Notes: generated by a model from the letters alone, not told the origin. Numbered from the stretch's first letter, positions 26,547-35,964 are shown. The stretch: DNA of 64,000 nt from JBNJFY01 sp051747265 (GCA_051747265.1 JBNJFY010000001.1:992001-1056000); one strand, 5' to 3'. Program-made: numbers and translations.

Positions 26547-29384
26547 ATGGCTGAACAACAAACGGAATCTCCTGCTGTAAACGGCAATCCCTCCGCCAAA
26601 CAACAACCAGAAGCCCCCGATCAAGATCGTCCTATTATCGTACGTGGGGCACGCGTGCATAATTTGAAAGAGGTGGATGTCACCATCCCGCGCAACAAAT
26701 TGACCGTGGTCACCGGGGTCAGCGGTTCGGGCAAATCCTCGCTGGCCTTCGATACCATTTACGCCGAAGGGCAACGCCGCTATGTGGAAAGCCTGTCCAG
26801 TTACGCCCGGCAATTCCTGGAACGCATGGACAAACCGGATGTGGACTTTATGCAAGGCATCTCCCCGGCTATGGCCATCCAGCAGAAGACCACCTCTTCT
26901 AATCCACGATCCACCGTGGGTACCTCCACCGAATTGTATGATTACATGCGACTGCTCTGGGCCCGAGTGGGGACCACGTTTTCTCCGATTAGCGGTAAAC
27001 AGGTCAAGAAAGACACTACCAAAACGGTGATTGAAGCCCTGTATGAGGAACAAGAGGAAGGCGCCAAATTTTATGTGCTGTTTCCCATTCCCCAGCATGA
27101 GAAACATGATCTGGCTGATGAGCTGGATGTACTGAAAGAAAAAGGCTTTTCCCGCCTGCTCCAGGTCGATGACGAAAAAATGATGGATCTGACGCGGGAT
27201 GAGATCGATCCCAAAGAAATTGATGTAGACAAAACCCGGGTGTTGGTGGATCGCCTGGTTTTGAAAAAAGATGATGATACCCGCAAGCGTATCGCCGGAT
27301 CCCTGGAGACCGCATTCCAGGAAGGTCACGATCGTCTATCCATCAAGATGCGCGGTGGGGATGAGTTGCATTTCAGTGAGCGATTTGAACGCGACGGGAT
27401 GGAATTCCAGGAGCCCACGCCGCAAATGTTCTCCTTCAACAATCCCTACGGTGCCTGTGACACCTGCGAAGGTTTTGGACGAGTAGCTGGCATTGATGAA
27501 GACTTGGTCATTCCCGATCCGGAAAAAACCATTCGGGATGGCGCCATCGCTCCGTATGATTCCCCAAAATTCAGCAAGCACCTGCGTGACCTGATTAAGG
27601 TTTCCGCACGATACAAACTATCTATTGATACCCCCTATCAAGATCTGAACAAGGAGACCAAAAAGATCCTCTGGGAGGGGAAAGATGAGTATATCGGGAT
27701 CCGGGAGTTCTTTGAGAAGATTAAGAGCCAGAGTTATAAGGTGCATATGCGCGTGTTCTACTCTCGCTATCGCGGATACAGCCGCTGTCCGGACTGCGAA
27801 GGCTACCGGATCCGGAAGGATGCCTTATATGTGAAGATCAACGACCATCATGTGGGCGAGGTTAGTGAAATGACCATCGGTCACGCCAGGGAATTCTTTG
27901 AGAACGTTGAACTTTCCGAGTACGAAGAAGAGGTAGCCGGGCAAATCCTGTATGAAATCCGCAAGCGCCTGAAATATCTGGTGGAAGTCGGACTGGAATA
28001 TCTGACCCTGGATCGCCTGACCAACACCCTGAGTGGTGGGGAATCGCAACGCATTAATTTAGCTACCTCGTTGGGAAGCTCGCTCATCGGTTCCCTCTAT
28101 GTGCTGGATGAGCCCACCATTGGCTTGCATCCGCGAGACAACGACCGCTTAATTAATATCTTGAAATCGCTTCGGGACATTGGCAACACGGTATTAGTCG
28201 TAGAGCACGATCCGGAGATGATTGAATCGGCCGATAACATTATCGATATCGGACCCTTTGCCGGAATCCACGGCGGTGAAGTGGTATTTAGTGGCCAGGT
28301 AGAGGATCTGAAAAAGGCTAATTCGTTAACTGGCAAGTACCTAAGCGGACGCAAAGAGATTCTCGTTCCTCAAAAACGACGACCCGGAAACGGCAATTCC
28401 ATCGTGCTTAGAGGCGCCTCTGAACACAACCTCAAAAACATCGATGTAGAATTTCCGCTGGGTAAACTGACCTGTATCACCGGGGTCAGCGGCTCCGGCA
28501 AATCTACCTTGGTGCACGATACGCTGTTTGCCAGTATTCAGAATCAACTGGGTAGCTATAAAGACAAGATCGGGCGCCACAAAGGATTGGTAGGTTTGAA
28601 ACACATCGACAGCGTGGAAATGGTAGACCAAGCGCCCATTGGTCGCTCCTCCCGCTCCAACCCGGCCACCTATACTAAAGCGTTCGACGGAATCCGTAGT
28701 CTATTTGCCGATACGCGTCAATCCAAAATGATGGGCTACGAACCGGGTCATTTCTCCTTTAACGTACCGGGTGGGCGCTGTGAAACCTGTCAGGGTGAGG
28801 GCGTGCAAAAAATTGAGATGCAGTTTCTGGCCGATATCGAGCTCCCCTGCGAAGAGTGCGGGGGCAAGCGCTATCGCAAGGAAGTGCTGCAGGTGCGCTA
28901 CCGTGGCAAGAATATTCACGATGTGCTGGAGATGTCCGTCTCCGAAGCCATTGAGTTCTTTGTAGACGAAGCCTCCATCACCAATAAACTGCAACCGCTA
29001 GAAGATGTGGGACTAGGCTACCTGAAACTGGGACAAAGCGCCACCACCCTCAGCGGCGGTGAAGCCCAGCGCGTAAAGCTGGCCAAGTTTTTATCCGGGA
29101 AACACAGCGGTCATACGCTCTACTTTTTTGACGAACCGACGACCGGATTGCATTTCGAGGATATCAATCGGCTGCTGGATTCCTTCACCGAGCTGGTAGA
29201 TAACGGCGATTCGGTGATCATCATCGAGCACAACCTGGATGTGATCAAAAGCGCGGACTGGATTATCGACGTGGGCCCCGAAGGCGGATTCGGCGGCGGT
29301 CAGATCGTGGCTACGGGCACGCCCGAAGAGATCGCGGAGCATCCAGAGAGTCATACCGGGCGGTATTTGAAGTCGTTGCTGTGA
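26547..29384 (+). CDS. uvrA: UvrABC system protein A
   Basis: UvrA is the damage-recognition ATPase of nucleotide excision repair. It has two ABC modules: Walker A motifs GVSGSGKSSLAFDT and GVSGSGKSTLVHDT, signatures LSGGESQRINLA and LSGGEAQRVKLAK, and Walker B regions VLDEPTIGLHPRD and FFDEPTTGLHFED. The second zinc module keeps both Cys pairs (CETC and CEEC). The first zinc module keeps only one obvious pair near FSFNNPYGACDTC, the upstream pair being replaced. The Met at 26547 is preferred over a TTG at 26529. Confidence 0.96.
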   Translation: MAEQQTESPAVNGNPSAKQQPEAPDQDRPIIVRGARVHNLKEVDVTIPRNKLTVVTGVSGSGKSSLAFDTIYAEGQRRYVESLSSYARQFLERMDKPDVDFMQGISPAMAIQQKTTSSNPRSTVGTSTELYDYMRLLWARVGTTFSPISGKQVKKDTTKTVIEALYEEQEEGAKFYVLFPIPQHEKHDLADELDVLKEKGFSRLLQVDDEKMMDLTRDEIDPKEIDVDKTRVLVDRLVLKKDDDTRKRIAGSLETAFQEGHDRLSIKMRGGDELHFSERFERDGMEFQEPTPQMFSFNNPYGACDTCEGFGRVAGIDEDLVIPDPEKTIRDGAIAPYDSPKFSKHLRDLIKVSARYKLSIDTPYQDLNKETKKILWEGKDEYIGIREFFEKIKSQSYKVHMRVFYSRYRGYSRCPDCEGYRIRKDALYVKINDHHVGEVSEMTIGHAREFFENVELSEYEEEVAGQILYEIRKRLKYLVEVGLEYLTLDRLTNTLSGGESQRINLATSLGSSLIGSLYVLDEPTIGLHPRDNDRLINILKSLRDIGNTVLVVEHDPEMIESADNIIDIGPFAGIHGGEVVFSGQVEDLKKANSLTGKYLSGRKEILVPQKRRPGNGNSIVLRGASEHNLKNIDVEFPLGKLTCITGVSGSGKSTLVHDTLFASIQNQLGSYKDKIGRHKGLVGLKHIDSVEMVDQAPIGRSSRSNPATYTKAFDGIRSLFADTRQSKMMGYEPGHFSFNVPGGRCETCQGEGVQKIEMQFLADIELPCEECGGKRYRKEVLQVRYRGKNIHDVLEMSVSEAIEFFVDEASITNKLQPLEDVGLGYLKLGQSATTLSGGEAQRVKLAKFLSGKHSGHTLYFFDEPTTGLHFEDINRLLDSFTELVDNGDSVIIIEHNLDVIKSADWIIDVGPEGGFGGGQIVATGTPEEIAEHPESHTGRYLKSLL

Positions 29385-29390
29385 GAGGGG

Positions 29391-29550
29391 AGACGGCAAA
29401 CGGCAGAGGGCAGAGGGCAGAGGGCAGACGGCAAATGTGCATTGATAGCAGGTTCTATACTCTTCAACCTTTGAAAAATTAGTTAGTAGGGCAACTCGTG
29501 TAAAAACATTTCAAAATTAACGTTTGCCGTCTGCCCTCTGCCGTTTGCCT
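29391..29550. repeat. Inverted-heptamer element A (uvrA / putP junction)
   Basis: Tandem 7-bp units of the type GGCAGAG, GGCAGAC and GGCAAAC fill 29392-29436. Their reverse complements fill 29521-29550, leaving an unrelated ~85-base loop. The arms can form a long hairpin between two convergent genes and might terminate both transcripts. Three other elements with the same layout occur in the window. Confidence 0.8.
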
Positions 29551-30998
29551 CACACGATGGCGTCGAATTCTTCTTGGATAGTGGCGCTGGGCTCGTCTTC
29601 GAGCAGGCTGACTACTATGATGGCCAGCATTCCCAGGATAAAGCCGGGCAGGATCTCATAGATATCAAACATACCGCCGGTGAGCTGCTTCCAGATGATG
29701 ACTGTTGCGGCTCCGGTGATAATACCGGCCAGTGCACCATTTTTAGTCATGCGTCGCCAGAACAGCGAAAGAATGACCACCGGTCCAAAGGCGGCGCCGA
29801 AGCCCGCCCAGGCATAGGCGACTAAGTCGAGCACCATGCTGTTCGGATCCGCTGCTATCCACAGGGCAACTAATGCGACTCCAATTACCGCGGCGCGCCC
29901 CACAAAGACTTGCTCTTTATCGCTGGCTTCCGGACGAATAATGGCTTTATAGAAATCCTCGGCAATGGCACTGGAGCAGACCAATAGCTGCGAATCCACC
30001 GTACTCATGATCGCCGATAAGATGGCCGCCAATAAAATTCCTGATATCCAGGGATTGAAAAGTACTTGGGTAAACTCAATAAACACGGTTTCCGGATCGG
30101 CCAATGGAGCAGCCGCGAAATAAGAGATACCGGAGAATCCCACGAAAATGGCCCCGTAGAGGGAAAACACCATCCAGCTCATGCCAATCAATCGTGCCTT
30201 GGGGACTTCTTCCGGATCCCGAATGGCCATAAATCGAGCCAATATGTGGGGTTGACCGAAGTAGCCAAATCCCCAGGCGGCCAGAGAAATAATGCCTACC
30301 AGGCTCATATTTGAAAAAATATCGATGGATTTGCCATCCTTGACCGCGGCGTTGGCTACGGCCGCATCCCAGCCACCGACCGCTTCCAGCGCGATAATGG
30401 GCACAATAATCAAAGCCAGGAACATGAGAGAGCCCTGAATGAAGTCGGTCCAGCTGACCGCCATAAAGCCGCCCAGAAATGTATAGGATACAATGACGAT
30501 GGCTCCCACAATCAAGGCGTAGTAATAGTCAAAGCCGAAACTGCTTTCAAAGAGTTTGGCGCCGCCCACCAATCCCGAAGCGGTGTAGATGGTAAAAAAG
30601 ATCAGAATCACAAAAGCTGTACTCACCCGAAGTACCCGGGAAGTATCCTCAAAACGGTTTTCGAAATAATCGGGCAGAGTGATAGAATCTTTGGCCGCCT
30701 CGGTATATTTCCGAAGCCGCTTGGCTACGAATTGCCAGTTTAAATACGCCCCAATGGCCAATCCAATGGCGATCCAGATCTGATTCATCCCCGACGCATA
30801 GACCGCGCCCGGCAAGCCCAACAACAGCCAGCCGCTCATATCCGAGGCTCCCGCGCTCAAGGCGGCTACGGCTCCCCCCAGTGAGCGTCCCCCCAATATA
30901 TAATCAGACAGATCTTTGGTGATCCGGTAAAAGAAGAAGCCAAACCCTAACAGCATGGCCAGGTATAGAATAAAGGTGATTAATACCGGCGTATTCAT
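29550..30998 (-). CDS. putP: Sodium/proline symporter (SSS family, PutP)
   Basis: The 482-residue protein has about 13 membrane helices and SSS-family landmarks: SLGGAVAALSAGASDMSGWL near the N-terminus, YTASGLVGGAKLF, and ILSAIMSTVDSQLLV, the sodium-site helix. The match to PutP is strong and fits the proline dehydrogenase gene 4 kb away. Its ATG overlaps the stop of a 41-residue membrane protein gene by four bases (ATGA), so the two are translationally coupled. Confidence 0.93.
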   Translation of the reverse strand: MNTPVLITFILYLAMLLGFGFFFYRITKDLSDYILGGRSLGGAVAALSAGASDMSGWLLLGLPGAVYASGMNQIWIAIGLAIGAYLNWQFVAKRLRKYTEAAKDSITLPDYFENRFEDTSRVLRVSTAFVILIFFTIYTASGLVGGAKLFESSFGFDYYYALIVGAIVIVSYTFLGGFMAVSWTDFIQGSLMFLALIIVPIIALEAVGGWDAAVANAAVKDGKSIDIFSNMSLVGIISLAAWGFGYFGQPHILARFMAIRDPEEVPKARLIGMSWMVFSLYGAIFVGFSGISYFAAAPLADPETVFIEFTQVLFNPWISGILLAAILSAIMSTVDSQLLVCSSAIAEDFYKAIIRPEASDKEQVFVGRAAVIGVALVALWIAADPNSMVLDLVAYAWAGFGAAFGPVVILSLFWRRMTKNGALAGIITGAATVIIWKQLTGGMFDIYEILPGFILGMLAIIVVSLLEDEPSATIQEEFDAIV

Positions 30999-31120
30999 AC
31001 CTGATCCTCCTGCTGCTTACGCTCGGTGAAATAGGTGATGACCGACAATAAGACCACACTCAGCATAGGTACCAGCAGCCAAAACCAGGTAGCTGCGGAT
31101 AGTGAAGTAGGCACATCCAT
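30995..31120 (-). CDS. 41-residue single-helix membrane protein coupled to PutP
   Basis: The short frame begins MDVPTSLSAATWFWLLVPML, continues as one hydrophobic helix (LSVVLLSVITYF), and ends in a charged tail (TERKQQEDQV). Its TGA stop overlaps the putP start codon as ATGA. The size, hydrophobicity and overlap suggest a real small subunit or chaperone of the symporter. No known family was recognised. Confidence 0.7.
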   Translation of the reverse strand: MDVPTSLSAATWFWLLVPMLSVVLLSVITYFTERKQQEDQV

Positions 31121-31229
31121 AGGTATAGTGTTACTTGAATTGGTGTTATGTGAGATCCAAGGAGGTTATCCCTGCTAGCATTCCTCCCTAAACTTAATGC
31201 TTCACAGGTTGATTGCAACCAATGGAGGC

Positions 31230-31451
31230 TTATTCCTCCACCAATCGACCCTCCGCAGAAATATATTCGTTCTCATTAGGCGGGCGGGTTGGAAATTCAT
31301 CGAGGGGAGCTTTTAAATCAGTATTCTTGGGGACATAGTGGATCCGTTCTTTATGCAATACCGCCTCGTATTGTCGCGGTTGATACCAGCCGGTTAATCG
31401 GGCAACACCCAATACGATGAGCGCCAATAACAGAACGGCCAGGATTAACAT
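31230..31451 (-). CDS. Small single-helix membrane protein, paralogue of 34075-34323
   Basis: The 73-residue protein has one N-terminal membrane helix (residues 2-16), then a polar tail containing the pattern YEAVLHKERIHYVPKN and DEFPTRPPNENEYISAEGRL. The same tail pattern (HYVP, then DFPT-x-EPGPNE-x-I) occurs in the protein at 34075-34323. The two genes flank an ABC exporter. The function is unknown; the tail probably faces the periplasm. Confidence 0.72.
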   Translation of the reverse strand: MLILAVLLLALIVLGVARLTGWYQPRQYEAVLHKERIHYVPKNTDLKAPLDEFPTRPPNENEYISAEGRLVEE

Positions 31452-31598
31452 GTCATAATCTTTCTATTTACATGTCAGTTACTTTTACGTAAGCTAGGCA
31501 TCTGCTGCCCAGCACGGATATTCTATAGATACCCATAAACTGAAATTTAATTTATTTGTGCAACAGCAGCTTGGTTTTGGTCACTTAACCTTACCTTC

Positions 31599-33164
31599 AT
31601 GCTATTTCAACTTATACGCTATGACTGGACACTGCTGAAGTCCAAGATCTCGGATTCGGAGACCATCATTGGAGTCATTTTACTGGCCTTATTTGGTCTG
31701 ATCATCTACTCCTCCGTGGGACAGATGATCAACGTTGCCTTGTTTGCTCGCGGAACCACAGAACTGCCCCCGCCATTGGATTTCATTACCCCACCCGTCC
31801 GATTGTTCATTCTCTTATTAATGGCCAATTTCTGGTGGTTTTCCCAGCTCTTCTTTACCGGTCCTTCCATGCTGCAGCCCGAGGAACATCGCCCGCTGCT
31901 CACTCATGGCGTATCCCTGCAGCGCCTCAGCTCCTATTTGCTAAACGCTGCATTTGTTCACCCGTTTTCACTGTTATTTAATCTGTGGTGGATCGTACTA
32001 CTGTTTGCCTATCAACCATCCTGGTACCTGGTCATTCTGATTGTGCCCCTGCTGACGGCCAACCAACTGCTGATTTTTAGTATCAAAGAGCGATTCTATT
32101 ATTGGATCACCAAACGAGCTAAACAAGCGGCTTTTGCCTTTTTCATTATCGTATTGGCGATCTTGCAAGGAGTCGTTCCTCAATTGGAGGCCCCCGAAAC
32201 CCTGGAACAGTGGCTGGCATCGATTCCCAGTTTCAATCAGTGGCTATACCTATTGCCTGGTGGCTGGTTTGTGGGAATGACCTCCCTTAGTCAATCGTTT
32301 AGCTGGCTAATGGGGCTAACTGCTATTGCTGTAACCATAGCTTATGTACTGCGATCTCACCTGCTCACTAAAATGCAATCATTGATTTTGCAGGTAAGCA
32401 AGGATTCCAAGCAGCGTTCGCAGCCTCAAGACCGTTTATGGCACTATCTTTCCCGCTGGTTTGGATACGATGGCGGAAAAGGATTGTACTATGTGCTGTT
32501 GCATCCGTATGCCCGGTTTACCATGGCAGTGGGGCTAATTTTTCCGATGATTTATCTGCCACTGATGTTCGCAGAAGAAGGATCCATCATGGAGAGTAAC
32601 ACCGGCCTATTTGTGCTAGTGATTTTCCTCTGTATGCCTCTGATTTATGCCAGCATGTTATTATTGGGGAACCTGTTTGGCTATGAGTACGATGAATGGC
32701 TTGCCCACAATCAGTTTCCTCGTCGCATCCAGCATCAAATTGAGCAGCGGTATCGCACGTATTTAATCATCTTGCTGGTTCTTGGATTTTTGATTTTAGC
32801 TGCGGCTCTGACCTTTTTCCCACTCCGTCAAGTCGTTCAATTATTGCCTAGTATGCTCTTTGTGATCGCGGGATTTTTCCTTCTGTTTCAGTGGACGGCC
32901 TTCAGCTATGTGCAAAGGATTCCCAAGAGGCTGATGAATTTTACCAATCCCTTGTTTCCAACTTCTATTGGAATGGTCATTGGGATCTTGCAGCTGATCG
33001 TCTTGGTACTAGCCGTGGTACCCTATGGCCCCCTAGAACCCTATAAACCGGTGATCCATACTGCAGTCAGTGCCGCCATTGGGTGGTACTTTTGGACTCA
33101 CCGTCACTCGTTTTCAACACGATATCAGAAAACCATTTTACCTCGCTTATGGAGCCGATCGTAA
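31599..33164 (+). CDS. DUF5687-type ABC transporter permease
   Basis: The 521-residue protein has about 12 membrane helices with cytoplasmic loops and resembles the DUF5687 permeases found in Bacteroidota. Its end overlaps the start of an ABC ATPase gene by 16 bases, so the two form an exporter pair. Large periplasmic domains are absent. The substrate is unknown. Confidence 0.82.
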   Translation: MLFQLIRYDWTLLKSKISDSETIIGVILLALFGLIIYSSVGQMINVALFARGTTELPPPLDFITPPVRLFILLLMANFWWFSQLFFTGPSMLQPEEHRPLLTHGVSLQRLSSYLLNAAFVHPFSLLFNLWWIVLLFAYQPSWYLVILIVPLLTANQLLIFSIKERFYYWITKRAKQAAFAFFIIVLAILQGVVPQLEAPETLEQWLASIPSFNQWLYLLPGGWFVGMTSLSQSFSWLMGLTAIAVTIAYVLRSHLLTKMQSLILQVSKDSKQRSQPQDRLWHYLSRWFGYDGGKGLYYVLLHPYARFTMAVGLIFPMIYLPLMFAEEGSIMESNTGLFVLVIFLCMPLIYASMLLLGNLFGYEYDEWLAHNQFPRRIQHQIEQRYRTYLIILLVLGFLILAAALTFFPLRQVVQLLPSMLFVIAGFFLLFQWTAFSYVQRIPKRLMNFTNPLFPTSIGMVIGILQLIVLVLAVVPYGPLEPYKPVIHTAVSAAIGWYFWTHRHSFSTRYQKTILPRLWSRS

Positions 33165-33910
33165 GTATTCAACAACTGGATAAATCCTACGGATCCACAG
33201 ACGTATTAACGAATCTGGATCTGGACATTCCCCAAGGAGAAATTTTCGGGCTGATTGGTCCAAACGGGGCCGGGAAGACCACATTGCTGGGTATTCTCAC
33301 CGGGATCCTCCCCTTCGACGGCGGGTCGATTTCGGTAGCCGGACTTCCCTGGGATGGGGAGCATGAAACCGAGATCAAGCAGCAGATGGCTTCGGTGATG
33401 CAACCGCCACTGCTCTTCGATCATTTTACCTGCTACGATTACCTGGATTATGTCTGCGAGATGTATGGCGTGAATAAAATGGAACGTGCTGACAAGATCG
33501 ACTCATTGATGACCTACTTCGAGCTGGATCCGTTTTTGAGTAATAAAACGCAGCACTTATCCTCGGGGAACCGAAAGAAACTGGCTTTTATCGCGGCCAT
33601 TCTAACCGATCCACAGATCCTATTTCTGGATGAACCTTTTGAAAGCGTAGATGTGATCTCCATCCGCCGGATGAAAAACCTGATGCACCGGTTGAAGGAA
33701 AATGGGGTGACCATCTTCATCACCAGTCACATTTTGGAGATCGTGGAAAACCTGTGTGACGACATCGCCATTCTGCACGAGGGGAACATCATCGCCTACC
33801 TGGATTCGGCCTCCCGGGCCGAGCTGGAGCAACAATCCTCTCTCGCTGAAATCTTCGAGCAATACGTGGCCGTGGATGAGCAAGACGAAGAACTACTGAG
33901 CTGGATTTAA
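33149..33910 (+). CDS. ABC transporter ATP-binding protein
   Basis: The 253-residue ATPase has Walker A (GLIGPNGAGKTTLLGIL), a signature region LSSGNRKKLAFIAAIL and Walker B (ILFLDEPFESVD). The signature has LSSGN instead of LSGGQ, as in some export ATPases. The Met at 33149 is the likely start, since residues encoded upstream of it overlap the permease frame. It works with the preceding permease. Confidence 0.92.
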   Translation: MEPIVSIQQLDKSYGSTDVLTNLDLDIPQGEIFGLIGPNGAGKTTLLGILTGILPFDGGSISVAGLPWDGEHETEIKQQMASVMQPPLLFDHFTCYDYLDYVCEMYGVNKMERADKIDSLMTYFELDPFLSNKTQHLSSGNRKKLAFIAAILTDPQILFLDEPFESVDVISIRRMKNLMHRLKENGVTIFITSHILEIVENLCDDIAILHEGNIIAYLDSASRAELEQQSSLAEIFEQYVAVDEQDEELLSWI

Positions 33911-34085
33911 CAGTGGGTCAGTGCTTCAGTGGGTCAGTGTGTCAAAGTGGGGTATTAATGGTTTGTAATCTTGGGAAAGGCCTATAATATCTAGCCTATT
34001 CGTCTAATACTGTGCTTGGTTGACTAGCCCTTTGTCACACTGAAGCACTGACACACTGACACACTGATTACTGATCACTGATTCG
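33911..34085. repeat. Inverted-heptamer element B (ABC ATPase / small gene junction)
   Basis: Units such as CAGTGGGTCAGTG at 33911-33955 face reverse-complement units (CACTGACACACTGA) at 34027-34085 across a ~70-base loop. The element lies between convergent genes and overlaps the 3' end of the downstream minus-strand gene. Confidence 0.75.
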
Positions 34086-34323
34086 TAGGCACGATCTTTC
34101 CATCTGGTGTAATCCGCTCATTGGGCCCAGGCTCTTCGGTGGGGAAATCGCCGATGGGCACGCCATCCTGCCGATCAAAAGGAACGTAGTGGTTGTGGGT
34201 TCCGTGGGGAATGGCTTTATAAGGCTTTTCGATAAACAGGCCCAGGGAATCGGCCACCGCGAATCCGGCGATGATGAATACGGCGATGATGAAGATGTAC
34301 TTAATTAGATTTTTACGGGACAT
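34075..34323 (-). CDS. Small single-helix membrane protein, paralogue of 31230-31451
   Basis: The 82-residue protein starts MSRKNLIKYIFIIAVFIIAG, giving one membrane helix, followed by a polar tail with GTHNHYVPFDRQDGVPIGDF and PTEEPGPNERITPDGKI. The tail matches that of the 73-residue protein on the other side of the ABC exporter. No known family was recognised. Its position suggests a partner of the exporter, which is inference. Confidence 0.72.
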   Translation of the reverse strand: MSRKNLIKYIFIIAVFIIAGFAVADSLGLFIEKPYKAIPHGTHNHYVPFDRQDGVPIGDFPTEEPGPNERITPDGKIVPTNQ

Positions 34324-34364
34324 TTAATAAATGATTTTAGGTGATGCTTCGAAAAAGGTAATGA

Positions 34365-34665
34365 TCAATCTGACAATTTGCTTTCATCCAGCTGTTTCCG
34401 AGAATAAAATACAGTTAAAATTTCAATCATTTCTTTATTCACTCTATAAACAATTCTGTAATTGCTGATAATAAGTTCTCGTATTTTTTCATCAGCTATT
34501 TCAGGAACGTTTCTACCGCTCTTCGGAAATTTCCTGAGTTGATCGACACTGTTATAAAGTCGATTGATAAAGACTTTCGCGACGACTCTTGAGTCATGGC
34601 TTATATAATTAAAAATATTTCTAAGGTCATCGATGGCTTGGGGGGGGGCAGCGAATTGCTACCAT
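34365..34665 (-). pseudogene. RelE/ParE-family toxin, frameshifted at a G9/C9 homopolymer
   Basis: Read from the ATG at 34665, the frame starts MVAIR and meets a run of nine C (34640-34648 on the plus strand as G), after which it hits a stop. With eight C the frame continues as QAIDDLRNIFNYISHDSRVV, then VYRVNKEMIEILTVFYSRK, a clear RelE/ParE toxin of about 99 residues. The start overlaps the antitoxin stop (GGTAG within ATGGTAG). The tract could be a real mutation, a slippage switch or a sequencing error. Confidence 0.8.
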
Positions 34666-34844
34666 TCCTCAATTTTCTTTTTGACCTCTTCATGCTCAAC
34701 TAAATTGCCCTTTTCAGCTTGATCCAAGCCGGTTTGGATTTTTTGAAGAATGTAAACCCGCTCCATGATATCATCGTAAGAAGCTTCATCTGGAAGCTCT
34801 TTAATGCTATCCAAAACTCTTTTTTTAATTGATGTACCAGCCAT
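34659..34844 (-). CDS. Antitoxin of a RelE/ParE-type module
   Basis: This 61-residue protein (SIKKRVLDSIKELPDEASYD, DDIMERVYILQKIQTGLDQA, ending VKKKIEEW) has the size and helix content of small antitoxins paired with ParE toxins. Its stop overlaps the toxin start. It should neutralise the toxin and repress the operon. With the toxin frameshifted, it may be a lone antitoxin now. Confidence 0.78.
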   Translation of the reverse strand: MAGTSIKKRVLDSIKELPDEASYDDIMERVYILQKIQTGLDQAEKGNLVEHEEVKKKIEEW

Positions 34845-34877
34845 AATCGTTTCACGATTTTACGTTTATTTTTTAAA

Positions 34878-35006
34878 GAGGGCTTTGCAAAACCTTTCGA
34901 AATTTATTCGGTCATGGCAAGATGTAGTAATAATCACCGTTTACACAATCTAATCAGGGGATTGCCGCACTACGTTCGCAATGACAGGTAGTTTTGTAAA
35001 GCCCTT
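34878..35006. mobile_element. MITE-like element, copy 2 (129 bp)
   Basis: The element is near-identical to copy 1, with terminal repeats GAGGGCTTTGCAAAAC and its near reverse complement. It is flanked by TTAAA at 34873-34877 and 35007-35011. It lies upstream of the antitoxin gene and could affect its promoter. Confidence 0.88.
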
Positions 35007-35100
35007 TTAAACGCTAAGAATTCAACGAGAGTATTCCCAATCCAACATTCTATAATACCAATCAAATTGAATTCTCTTAATTAAAAGCTATTTACCCCAT

Positions 35101-35964
35101 CTATTTAAATATCAATTCAGCAACCAAACTATTCTCATGGTAATACGTCATTAAATTTTCCGATCTCTTCCACAGCTTTTGCCAATAGCGAACCGCGAAT
35201 TCAATCTGATTGACCTTATTCAGCGAATCCAGGTGCAACTGCATGGTACTGTTGTAAAAGCGAAACCGGATACGAATATCGTGGTTGCCTACCGCACCGG
35301 TATTGGTATTCACCGACCAGCGACGCAAGGACATCAGCGGAGCCACTGAAATCTGCTCATCATCCACCATGATGATATCGGTGGGCAGGATCCAGACGCC
35401 GGGAGCCAAGGTGGCGCGCTTCTCACGTAGCCACTTATATCCCACATATCCGGCCGCTCCCCATACCGAGGCCCCGGCTATGGATACGAAAACCCAGTCC
35501 CACATGCTAAATGGCCATCCTAACATGAAAGGCAGAAATGCTAAAAACGAGGCACTGATACCCAATATGACCATGTAATTTCGCATCGAGTCCCGGGGAA
35601 TAAACAGTTGATCTTGCTGGTCGGACTCTCTTCGTTTATTGAGCTCTTCAATCAACTGATCGGGAAGATCATCGATGGAAAAAACTTGCAACGAAGCCTG
35701 CTTGAACCGCTGCTCCTGTTGATGGCGCTGCTTTCGGATCCGGTAGGCATGATCGCCCAGCGCATTGCTTTCGGTTAACGTACGGTAGGCTTTCTGGATC
35801 AGTGAAAACCGGTCATTGACTTCCTTCCATTGCGTATCGTTGGCACCTACAGCCACCCGGTCGGGATGCAACTGCCGTACTTTAGCCTTGTAGGCATCCT
35901 TGATCTCCTGCTGGGAAGCGGTAACCTCCAGCTCCAGTAATTGGAAGGCTTTCTCAGTACGCAT
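35101..35964 (-). CDS. Membrane-anchored J-domain protein
   Basis: Residues 4-65 form a J domain with the HPD motif at 33-35, which stimulates DnaK. A coiled stretch follows, then two adjacent membrane helices at about residues 127-180 (MRNYMVILGISASFLAFLPF and WDWVFVSIAGASVWGAAGYV) and a C-terminal domain of about 100 residues of unknown fold. It probably recruits DnaK to the inner membrane. The target is unknown. Confidence 0.87.
   Translation of the reverse strand: MRTEKAFQLLELEVTASQQEIKDAYKAKVRQLHPDRVAVGANDTQWKEVNDRFSLIQKAYRTLTESNALGDHAYRIRKQRHQQEQRFKQASLQVFSIDDLPDQLIEELNKRRESDQQDQLFIPRDSMRNYMVILGISASFLAFLPFMLGWPFSMWDWVFVSIAGASVWGAAGYVGYKWLREKRATLAPGVWILPTDIIMVDDEQISVAPLMSLRRWSVNTNTGAVGNHDIRIRFRFYNSTMQLHLDSLNKVNQIEFAVRYWQKLWKRSENLMTYYHENSLVAELIFK

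Noticed and set aside
26436..27329. 297-residue open frame antisense to uvrA
   Set aside because: The frame lies wholly opposite the conserved uvrA coding sequence and has no recognisable domain. It is a shadow of the real gene.
29391..29550. CRISPR array in the tandem GGCAGA repeats
   Set aside because: The units are 7 bp, directly adjacent and without spacers, and face their reverse complements. No cas genes are present.
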